A stretch of 34,284 nucleotides of DNA from an uncultured Eubacteriales bacterium. Lineage in GTDB: Bacteria; Bacillota; Clostridia; Lachnospirales; Lachnospiraceae. Position 1 is the first letter of the stretch, and each line of letters starts with the position of its first letter. The stretch covers positions 1 through 34,284 of the forward strand of contig OMWV01000001.1 of NCBI GenBank assembly GCA_900314845.1, written 5' to 3'. Below, one piece after another: positions 1-5,668 of the stretch. The position numbers and the translations under genes were made by a program. A model generated the notes under the pieces. That model saw only the letters and a list, made by a program, of their open reading frames with translations, did no database searches and was not told the DNA's origin.

Positions 1-33
1 ACCAGCCGCTTTAGCAGACTGACCGATGGCATG

Positions 34-143
34 AAAAAAGCATACACTTTTATTTTTGCTGTGTCCTTGACATGGGGTACACTTTACCCATTTAGACTGA
101 TTATTACGTCCATCCTTGTCTTTTCCCTTGAAATGGACGTAAT
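34..143. repeat. Dispersed intergenic element, copy 1
   Basis: This copy has the block AAGCATACACTTTT (39-52), then CATGGGGTACACTTTA (71-86), then an inverted repeat with 11-bp arms, ATTACGTCCAT (103-113) and ATGGACGTAAT (133-143). The same three modules in the same order and orientation recur near 5202-5361. Read on the minus strand, the first two blocks are direct repeats of AAAGTGTA about 30 bp apart, which resembles the multiple terminal repeats of some insertion sequence ends. No transposase gene is adjacent. I infer a non-coding remnant or MITE-like element; its family is not established. Confidence 0.55.
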
Positions 144-215
144 CCCCTGCATCGCAGCCGAATCCTGTAATCCCCTGCATCGCCGCCGGATCCTGTAATC
201 CCCTGCACCGCCGCG
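141..215. repeat. 28-bp tandem repeat, about 2.6 units
   Basis: Units begin at 141, 169 and 197, each opening with AATCCCCTGCA and continuing with a CGC(A/C)GCCG core and ATCCTGT. The first two full units differ at only two or three positions. The array lies between the hairpin of the dispersed element and the terminator of the leftward operon. There is no spacer structure, so it is not a CRISPR array. It looks like a small minisatellite. Confidence 0.75.
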
Positions 216-230
216 AGATTCAAATCCCTT

Positions 231-275
231 ACGAAAAGAGGGCTGTCCGCGCGGATCCCTCCGTGCGGACAGCCC
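231..275 (-). terminator. Intrinsic terminator of the leftward 3.5-0.3 kb operon
   Basis: Perfect 11-bp arms GGGCTGTCCGC (240-250) and GCGGACAGCCC (265-275) form a GC-rich stem. On the minus strand the stem is followed by TCTTTTCG. It sits about 10 bp past the stop codon of the last gene (285) and has no T-run on the plus strand, so it serves the minus-strand operon. Confidence 0.85.
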
Positions 276-284
276 CCCTTGCTA

Positions 285-740
285 TCATACATTCAGATTT
301 TCAATCGTGTTCACGTCGTAGGATGGCTCGAAATCATCCGTGTCGCTGCAGACCCGGCCTCCTATGGAGCCCATGATATTTTTCATGACCTGCTTTACCT
401 GATCCAAGTCATTGATATCGAAGCTGATCTGGAACATGGTCGTGATGCCGTGCTCCTTGAAGTATTCCTGGTCCAGAGGATCCACAAAGCACTCGGCCGC
501 GTCCTGGAATATGAGGGAATCCAGGTTCAGGACGACCTCCACGAGATTCAGCTCCGGCCAGATATCGGCCTTTTCGGCAAAGTCCGGTCCTACGTTATCC
601 ACGATCTGCCGGGCGCCTGCCCCTTCTGCCGGAAAATAGTAAAAATTCACGATCTTCCTGACCGGCTTTTTCTTGAGAAAGGCTGTCATGTCGCCGGCAG
701 GCTTCTTTTTCTGCACCTTTTTCGCTTTCTTCTTGTCCAT
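285..740 (-). CDS. Conserved hypothetical protein, 151 aa
   Basis: I do not recognise a named family with confidence. The protein starts with a very basic tail (Lys-rich over residues 1-30) and continues as a compact acidic alpha/beta domain without signal peptide or membrane segment. The phrase YYFPAEGAGARQIVDNVGP and the acidic C-terminal half suggest a soluble cytosolic protein. The start is well supported by GGGAGG six bases upstream of ATG. The start codon shares one base with the stop of the upstream NUDIX gene (TGATG), so translation is probably coupled. It is the last gene of the operon and lies just before a terminator. Function unknown. Confidence 0.8.
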   Translation of the reverse strand: MDKKKAKKVQKKKPAGDMTAFLKKKPVRKIVNFYYFPAEGAGARQIVDNVGPDFAEKADIWPELNLVEVVLNLDSLIFQDAAECFVDPLDQEYFKEHGITTMFQISFDINDLDQVKQVMKNIMGSIGGRVCSDTDDFEPSYDVNTIENLNV

Positions 741-1357
741 CAGATGCCTCCCGTATCCGTCTCATTTTTCAGAATAGAAACAATGCTCTGCATGATATAG
801 GCTGTCAGCCCCCAGATCGTGCGGCCGCCGTAGGTATAAAAGTAGACATTCTTATAGCCGGGCCTCCAGTAGTAATCCCTGCCGCCCGGGATCTTGTCGT
901 ATGGGAAATCCTCCTGGGTCTGGGACAGGATCTTTATCTGGTGCACCTCGGGCTTCGTCTCCAGGAAAAATTTCAGGGGGACGAGAAAGACATCGCCCAC
1001 CTCGCTCCTGGAAAATGTCATCTGATAGTCCGTCAGCCGGCCCAGGTAGACGGATACTTCATTGTTGTATACCGTGTAAAGGGTATCCATCTGGGCGATC
1101 ACCTGGATCTGATCCCGGCTTATGCAAAGTTCCTCGCAGGTCTCTCTGACCGCGGTCTCCCGGGAAGTCTCCTGGCCGTCGCGGGCGCCGCCCGGAAAGC
1201 AGATCTCCCCCGGCTGGCGCTTGAGCCTGCTTGCCCTCTCTTCAAAAAGCACGCAGAGCTGGCCGTCCTTTTCGACCAGGGCAGCCATGACCGCAAATTT
1301 TCTGTAAGAATCCTCGTCTATGGAGCGCACGGCCCGTCCTTTAAGTTCTTCAAACAT
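740..1357 (-). CDS. NUDIX hydrolase, CoA-diphosphatase (NudL)-like
   Basis: This 205-aa protein carries a complete Nudix box: G-x5-E-x7-REx2EEL is readable in GGARDGQETSRETAVRETC followed by EEL. It is preceded by the PGEICFPGG segment typical of the CoA pyrophosphatase (YeaB/NudL) branch. Such enzymes cleave the diphosphate of CoA or related nucleotides with Mg2+; the exact substrate cannot be read from sequence. The start lies three bases after the stop of the adenosyltransferase gene (TGATAAATG) with no strong Shine-Dalgarno sequence, which suggests translational coupling. No signal peptide, so cytosolic. Family assignment is secure, substrate assignment moderate. Confidence 0.9.
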   Translation of the reverse strand: MFEELKGRAVRSIDEDSYRKFAVMAALVEKDGQLCVLFEERASRLKRQPGEICFPGGARDGQETSRETAVRETCEELCISRDQIQVIAQMDTLYTVYNNEVSVYLGRLTDYQMTFSRSEVGDVFLVPLKFFLETKPEVHQIKILSQTQEDFPYDKIPGGRDYYWRPGYKNVYFYTYGGRTIWGLTAYIMQSIVSILKNETDTGGI

Positions 1358-1360
1358 TTA

Positions 1361-1876
1361 TCAGTACTCTATGCCCTTTCTTGCCCTCTGGCCCTTGTCA
1401 AAGGGATGCTTTATCTTCTTCATCTCTGTGACGTAGTCCGCCCGGTCTATAAGCTGCTCCGGGGCGTCCCGCCCGGTCAATACAATCTCCATGTCATCGG
1501 GCAGCTGATCGATCAGGTCCAGCAGCTGGGCGCAGTCTAAAAGTCCCAGGCTGCAGGCAGTTGCGGCTTCATCCAGCACCAGCATGCCGTAGTCATCCTG
1601 CTGGATGCGGAAAAGCAGCATATCCAGATACTGGGCATAGATAGCCTTCGCCTCTTCCATCTCCTCTTTCGTCATATCCCAGGTAAAACCATAGCTCCAG
1701 GGATTGGGCATAAGGGTGATATTGTCAAGGTCTTCGAATATACTCAGCTCGCTGGAATTTGAATCCTTGAGAAACTGGATGAACATGACCCTGCCGTCAG
1801 CCCCCAGATATCGGATAGCCTGGCCTATGGCCGCTGTCGTCTTTCCCTTGCCGTCACCTGTATAAATTTGAATCAT
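1361..1876 (-). CDS. cobO: P-loop ATP:corrinoid adenosyltransferase (CobO/BtuR/CobA type)
   Basis: Translation from the ATG at 1876 gives 171 aa, opening MIQIYTGDGKGKTTAA with the Walker A loop GDGKGKTT near residue 8. It continues with VLDEAATAC (Walker B-like) and ends with the family signature (K)IKHPFDKGQRARKGIEY. CobO-type enzymes transfer the 5'-deoxyadenosyl group of ATP to cob(I)alamin or cobinamide. An upstream in-frame start would overlap the previous gene; the chosen ATG has AGGAGG eight to ten bases upstream. No other cobalamin gene is in the window, so this may serve salvage. It lies between the small cysteine-rich protein and the NUDIX gene in one operon. Confidence 0.92.
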   Translation of the reverse strand: MIQIYTGDGKGKTTAAIGQAIRYLGADGRVMFIQFLKDSNSSELSIFEDLDNITLMPNPWSYGFTWDMTKEEMEEAKAIYAQYLDMLLFRIQQDDYGMLVLDEAATACSLGLLDCAQLLDLIDQLPDDMEIVLTGRDAPEQLIDRADYVTEMKKIKHPFDKGQRARKGIEY

Positions 1877-1889
1877 GTATTTCTCCTCC

Positions 1890-2084
1890 TCAGATCTGCT
1901 TGTGAACGATCTTGTACTCATCGCCCATCCTGAAAAACGGGCAGACCTTGCGGCCCGAGTTCATAAAACGCCAGACGTCGTCTTCGTCCATCTGATCATC
2001 CACTTCGCATGTATAGCAGTCATATTCTTCATCGTAGCTGTAATACATGCAGATATCGCAGCTGGCGCTGACATTCTTGCCCAT
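1890..2084 (-). CDS. Small cysteine-rich protein (DUF6472-like), 64 aa
   Basis: The protein is 64 residues from the ATG at 2084, which has GGAGG about eight bases upstream. It contains a CDIC pair near the N-terminus, a CYTC pair in the middle and a final single Cys in KVCPFFRMGDEYKIVHKQI. This pattern suggests a small metal (zinc) site. I recall this layout (C-x2-C, YxCxV, CPFF-x-GDEYKIV-x-KQ) from a family of short Lachnospiraceae proteins labelled DUF6472; the name is from memory. It sits 13 bp upstream of the adenosyltransferase and 34 bp downstream of mntP. Function unknown. Confidence 0.85.
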   Translation of the reverse strand: MGKNVSASCDICMYYSYDEEYDCYTCEVDDQMDEDDVWRFMNSGRKVCPFFRMGDEYKIVHKQI

Positions 2085-2118
2085 AAGTGTTTCCTCCGTT
2101 CCTTGCGGCCTATGGCTG

Positions 2119-2676
2119 TCAGGGAATGATTCCCAGGTGCTCAAGGAGGATCCTTGTGCCCATGATGATCAAAATGGCGCCGCCTGTGTATTTGGCCGGT
2201 CTCTGCCATCTGGAGCCGAAGAAGTTTCCTATCCTTACGCCGCCTGCGGAAAAGCAGAATGTACAGACTCCGATCACGCTTACAGCTTCTATTATATTAA
2301 CATCAAGAAAGGCAAATGTCACGCCCACCGCCAGAGCGTCTATGCTGGTGGCCACAGCCATCATGAACATTTCCCCGAATCTGAGGGAGGCATCCCCCTC
2401 CTCATTCTGCCGGGCTTCCCTGAGCATGTTGCCGCCGATCAGGACAAGCAGGATAAAAGCGATCCAGTGGTCGACTGCCTGGACATAGCGGCTGAATGTG
2501 CTGCCCAGAGCGTATCCGATCAGGGGCATGAGGGCCTGAAATCCTCCGAACCAGAGGCCGGGAATGACGCATTCTTTCAGCCCGCTCCTGTTCATGGCAA
2601 GTCCTTTGCAGATAGATACCGCAAAGGCGTCCATGGAGAGTCCGATCCCCAGGATGATAAGATCCAGAATGCTCAT
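2119..2676 (-). CDS. mntP: Putative manganese efflux pump MntP
   Basis: This 185-aa integral membrane protein has about six hydrophobic segments and the two-fold internal repeat of the family. The conserved aspartates lie in GIGLSMDAFAVSICKGL near residue 12 and in VATSIDALAVGVTFAF in the second half. MntP exports Mn2+ across the cytoplasmic membrane. Length matches the family. The start follows the stop of the upstream kinase-like gene by a few bases (TAGGATATG), so the two are probably co-translated. In other bacteria mntP is often controlled by a Mn-sensing riboswitch or MntR; neither is visible here because the gene is internal to an operon. Confidence 0.93.
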   Translation of the reverse strand: MSILDLIILGIGLSMDAFAVSICKGLAMNRSGLKECVIPGLWFGGFQALMPLIGYALGSTFSRYVQAVDHWIAFILLVLIGGNMLREARQNEEGDASLRFGEMFMMAVATSIDALAVGVTFAFLDVNIIEAVSVIGVCTFCFSAGGVRIGNFFGSRWQRPAKYTGGAILIIMGTRILLEHLGIIP

Positions 2677-2679
2677 ATC

Positions 2680-3450
2680 CTACCCCTGTGCCGCCGGGGC
2701 TATGAGCTTCCCGTTCCTGATTTCGTGAGGGTAGTAATGCCCGCCGTCGGGGAGGATGGCTGTCCCCACTCCGATAATGCTGAACAGCTCCAGAAGAAGG
2801 CTGTGGCGGATCTTTACATCGAGAAAATGCACTCTGGGTATGCCTGCCTGGATGAGCTCTATGGCATAGCGCTCCCTTTCCGCCAGCAGGACGTCAGCCT
2901 GGTCATCATTTTTCACCATTTCTATAAAATCGTCCAGGAGGATCTGGCTGATCAGCTCTGAACTCTTCCTGTCGTGGATCCCGTCTATCCCGCCGAGAAA
3001 TATCAGTTTTTCCGCATGAACCGCCTCAGCGACCTGGGCCGCGCACAGGGCGGGCGAGATCGGTGTATCCTCGTTGTCTATATCGTTGGGTGTTATGACC
3101 GGTATGTAGTCGTTGTCCACATTGAGCATGATGGTCTGCAGGTCTATGCCGCAAATGCCGACTGCCTTGACGCCGCTCATCTCTATCATCTTGGCCACAA
3201 GCTTGTTCTCTCTGAATTTGTCATGGCCCATGCGCGAGTCGTGTACAAGGATGGGCCTCATGCCGATCGTCTTGAGCAGGGCGACGTCCCTCATGACGAC
3301 TTTTTCTTCTTCGTCTGTCAGGATATTGCTGCCCTCAAAACAGACAATGACGATCTTCTGGTTGAAATCCCTGATATAAGGCAGGGCGTCAACCAGGATC
3401 TGCGCCTTTTCCTCTATCTCATCTGTTATCGTCTCATCTCTGAATATCAT
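2680..3450 (-). CDS. Acetylglutamate-kinase-like protein with degenerate active site
   Basis: The C-terminal part matches the amino-acid-kinase fold of ArgB well: LIFLGGIDGIHD, then a helical stretch, then RVHFLDVKIRHSLLLELFSIIGVGTAI. The N-terminal catalytic motifs are altered. Where ArgB has V-x-K-Y-GG-N this protein has VIVCFEGSN (residues 34-42), losing the lysine and one glycine. The HGGGP loop is HDSRMG (70-75), and the later GGM-x-PK segment is also not recognisable. The start at 3450 (256 aa) has GGAG six bases upstream; a longer in-frame reading would begin inside the -10 box. It heads the operon with mntP. It may be an inactive regulator or a kinase for another substrate. No other arginine gene is nearby. 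Confidence 0.82.
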   Translation of the reverse strand: MIFRDETITDEIEEKAQILVDALPYIRDFNQKIVIVCFEGSNILTDEEEKVVMRDVALLKTIGMRPILVHDSRMGHDKFRENKLVAKMIEMSGVKAVGICGIDLQTIMLNVDNDYIPVITPNDIDNEDTPISPALCAAQVAEAVHAEKLIFLGGIDGIHDRKSSELISQILLDDFIEMVKNDDQADVLLAERERYAIELIQAGIPRVHFLDVKIRHSLLLELFSIIGVGTAILPDGGHYYPHEIRNGKLIAPAAQG

Positions 3451-3557
3451 ATTGATCTCCATTCCGCCGCTGGAAAATTCTGCGGCCAGTCTCTGTAAAT
3501 ATGCAAAACAATGAATAAAAATAACATTGTATACATCTGCTATGGACATTACCATCT

Positions 3558-3586
3558 ATTATAATTTTGTGATATAAGTCCGTCAA
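3558..3586 (-). promoter_or_regulatory. Sigma-A-type promoter of the kinase-like/mntP operon
   Basis: On the minus strand, TTGACG (3581-3586) is separated by 17 bp from a perfect TATAAT (3558-3563). Transcription would start near 3551, leaving an untranslated leader of about 100 nt before the ATG at 3450. The leader contains a small stem (GCCGC/GCGGC) close to the ribosome binding site. Confidence 0.8.
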
Positions 3587-3631
3587 GTCATTTTCTCGGG
3601 CTGACCCGCTTCCTTTCGGGATAAAATAGAT

Positions 3632-3675
3632 TATAATAGGTATAAAAATACATTTGTGCAAAACAGGAGATCAAT
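3632..3675 (+). promoter_or_regulatory. Likely aroA -10 box and ribosome binding site
   Basis: A perfect TATAAT lies at 3632-3637 and AGGAG at 3665-3669, six bases before the aroA ATG (3676). No convincing -35 hexamer sits 16-18 bp upstream. It is back-to-back with the leftward promoter at 3558-3586, so the two divergent promoters share about 45 bp. Confidence 0.5.
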
Positions 3676-5121
3676 ATGGAAAAATACAGTGTCAGGCCTG
3701 TCTTTTATCAGGCAGGTTCTCGAACGGGCGCAGGCTCAGGCGCGGCGGCGGGCTCAGGCGCCCCTGTTACGGATGTGGGACCGGGTGCAGGCGCGCGAAA
3801 TCTGGATATCAGGGTGCCCGGCTCAAAGAGCATAACAAACCGAGCCCTCATGCTGGCGGCCATGACAGATGGCTTGACCGTTCTCGACGGCATCCTGCTC
3901 AGCGACGACTCCCGGCATTTCATCAGCTGCCTGAAGACCCTGGGCTTTGACATGGAGCTTGATGAGGATGCGCACTGCATAAAAATACATGGCTGCGGGG
4001 GTTCTATCCCCAGAGATCATGTCAGCATAGACGTGGGCAGCGCCGGCACGGCGGCCAGATTTCTGACGGCTCTTCTGGGCTGCTCTGAGGGCAGCTGGCA
4101 TCTGACATCTTCCGAGCAGATGATGCGCCGGCCCATGGCGCCTCTGATAGACGCCCTGAAAACCCTGGGCTGCAGCTTTTCCTTTGATGGAAGGGAAGGC
4201 TTCTTCCCTTTCACCATCCATGCCGATGGAATACATTCTTCCAGCGTCAGCGTCGATATCGGCAAGAGCAGCCAGTTCCTCAGCGCCCTGCTCATGGCAT
4301 GCACCCTTTCCTCTGGCGATATCCGGATCCATGTCCGCGGCTCCCACGGTCTGTCCTACGTGCGTATGACGACAGCTCTTATGAAGGACTTCGGAATCCA
4401 GGTGGAGGAAGAGACCGGGGACGGCGCCGGTGAGGGGATTGGTGACGAGACTCTGACCGGTGACAGGACCGAGGAAGAAGCCCTGACATTCCTCATCCGG
4501 GGCGGATCTCACCCCAAAGCCGGCAGATATCAGATAGAGCCCGACCTGTCGGCGGCCGCCTATTTCTATGCCATGGCCGCCATATCAGGCGGCAGCTGCC
4601 TTGTGCGAGATGTCCGCAAAAATACTCTCCAGGGGGATATTGCTTTCCTGGGCGTCCTTGAGCAGATGGGCTGTCACACGCAGGAGACGGAAGAAGGCAT
4701 CCTTGTGACCGGCCCCGCGGGCGGCAGCCTGAAGGGAGTAGATGTCGACATGGGCAGCTTTTCCGACCAGGCCCTCACCCTTGCCGCCATCGCCCCCTTC
4801 GCGGGCAGCCCCGTCACTATCCGCGGCATCAGCCACATCCGCCTGCAGGAGTGCGACCGGATCGAGGCCATCCTGGAAAATATGAAGCGCATGGGCATCC
4901 GGACCCAGTGCAGCCCCGGGGACGTTCTCACCATCTATCCCGGCGATCCCCGGCCAGCCCAGATAGAGACATACGACGATCACAGAGTCGCCATATCCTT
5001 CGCCCTCACAGGCCTTCGCGCACCCGGGATCGTGATAAAAGACCCCCTCTGCTGCCGCAAGACATTTGAAAACTACTTCCAGATCCTGGACCAGATAACC
5101 GGGAGGGGCGGACAGGTCTGA
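3676..5121 (+). CDS. aroA: 3-phosphoshikimate 1-carboxyvinyltransferase (EPSP synthase)
   Basis: AroA joins shikimate-3-phosphate and phosphoenolpyruvate in the sixth shikimate-pathway step. The protein (481 aa) shows all core motifs: VPGSKSITNRALMLA with the substrate lysine at K51, VGSAGTAARFLTALLG at 120-135, RRPMAPLIDALKTLG, EPDLSAAAYFYA, LQECDRIEAI and YDDHRVAISFAL, ending in the usual CCRKTFENYF segment. It is longer than the usual 425-440 residues because of a Gly/Ala-rich stretch at 14-40 before the fold begins and an acidic Gly-rich insert at 245-268. It is the only gene on the plus strand, with its own promoter. No other shikimate gene is in the window. Confidence 0.96.
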   Translation: MEKYSVRPVFYQAGSRTGAGSGAAAGSGAPVTDVGPGAGARNLDIRVPGSKSITNRALMLAAMTDGLTVLDGILLSDDSRHFISCLKTLGFDMELDEDAHCIKIHGCGGSIPRDHVSIDVGSAGTAARFLTALLGCSEGSWHLTSSEQMMRRPMAPLIDALKTLGCSFSFDGREGFFPFTIHADGIHSSSVSVDIGKSSQFLSALLMACTLSSGDIRIHVRGSHGLSYVRMTTALMKDFGIQVEEETGDGAGEGIGDETLTGDRTEEEALTFLIRGGSHPKAGRYQIEPDLSAAAYFYAMAAISGGSCLVRDVRKNTLQGDIAFLGVLEQMGCHTQETEEGILVTGPAGGSLKGVDVDMGSFSDQALTLAAIAPFAGSPVTIRGISHIRLQECDRIEAILENMKRMGIRTQCSPGDVLTIYPGDPRPAQIETYDDHRVAISFALTGLRAPGIVIKDPLCCRKTFENYFQILDQITGRGGQV

Positions 5122-5523
5122 TACTGCCTGGGCGTCCGCCACAAACATAATTTCTTCTGACGGGCGCCGGTAAGCCGGCTTTCTACAGATATGGTCTCTC
5201 CAAAAGCATACACTTTGGCGAAAATCCGTGTCCACCATATGGGGTACAGTTTAGAATAAATTCTACGTCCATATTTCCTTTTTGCGGCGATATGGACGTC
5301 TATAGTCCCATATTAGGACTAAATATTACGTCCATTTTTTCCATTTCCCCTTGGATGGACGCTTTCGCAAAAAAATGTCGTGTATTTTATGCAGCAATCA
5401 AACGTACTCCCCTCATGGCTATTCCTTTGCGAGACCTCCCCAGCCTCCTTCCCACATCGCCAATCTCCGCCCTCCGCCGGAATCCTATTATTTCTTTGCG
5501 GCAGCTCCACAGACATATTTCCC
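5122..5523. other. Non-coding stretch after aroA
   Basis: No credible gene is present. A weak stem GCCGG/CCGGC with only TTT after it (5166-5182) could slow transcription leaving aroA. The dispersed element copy 2 occupies 5202-5361. From about 5375 to 5523 there is pyrimidine-rich sequence in which I see no motif. Open frames here have low-complexity products rich in Pro, Ala and Arg and no ribosome binding site. Confidence 0.6.
5202..5361. repeat. Dispersed intergenic element, copy 2 (longer form)
   Basis: The blocks are AAAAGCATACACTTT (5202-5216) and CATATGGGGTACAGTTTA (5236-5253). Then come two hairpins built from the same arms: ACGTCCATA (5265-5273)/TATGGACGT (5291-5299) and CGTCCAT (5329-5335)/ATGGACG (5355-5361). 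A third small stem TAGTCC/GGACTA (5303-5321) lies between them. Compared with copy 1, about 54 bp holding the first hairpin is extra; after it the two copies realign (CCCAT-TTAG-ACT-ATTACGTCCAT). The orientation equals copy 1. Confidence 0.6.
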
Positions 5524-5554
5524 AGCCGGGGCCGGCAGCGGCCCCGGCTGTTTT
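5524..5554 (+). terminator. Intrinsic terminator reading rightward (aroA side)
   Basis: Perfect 10-bp arms AGCCGGGGCC (5524-5533) and GGCCCCGGCT (5540-5549) around a GGCAGC loop are followed by GTTTTAG on the plus strand. The minus strand has no T-run beyond the stem. It lies about 400 bp after aroA, so it would end any aroA transcript that passes the repeat element. Confidence 0.65.
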
Positions 5555-5590
5555 AGCCCACAGACAAGAACTCCCGGCAGACCCCACAGA

Positions 5591-5635
5591 CAAAATCCCC
5601 CGGCAGGCGGGCCTTACAGGCCCGTCTGCCGGGGG
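5591..5635 (-). terminator. Intrinsic terminator of the glmS operon
   Basis: Arms at 5597-5613 and 5619-5635 form a 17-bp stem with one mismatch around the loop TTACA. On the minus strand the stem is followed by ATTTTG. It stands about 35 bp beyond the glmS stop codon and faces the rightward terminator at 5524-5554. Confidence 0.85.
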
Positions 5636-5668
5636 GAACTTCTGACACTTTATTTCTCGATATAATAT

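Noticed and set aside
141-215. CRISPR array
   Set aside because: The 28-bp units are contiguous without spacers, and no cas genes are present.
3451-3555. Longer N-terminus for the kinase-like protein
   Set aside because: It would begin on the -10 box of the operon promoter; the ATG at 3450 has GGAG at proper spacing.
3600-3631. Hairpin CGGG-CTGA-CCCG as a terminator
   Set aside because: The stem is only four bp and lacks a T-run on either strand; it lies between divergent promoters.
5292-5665. Open frames of 104-117 codons downstream of aroA
   Set aside because: Their products are low-complexity, they lack ribosome binding sites and they cross the two convergent terminators.
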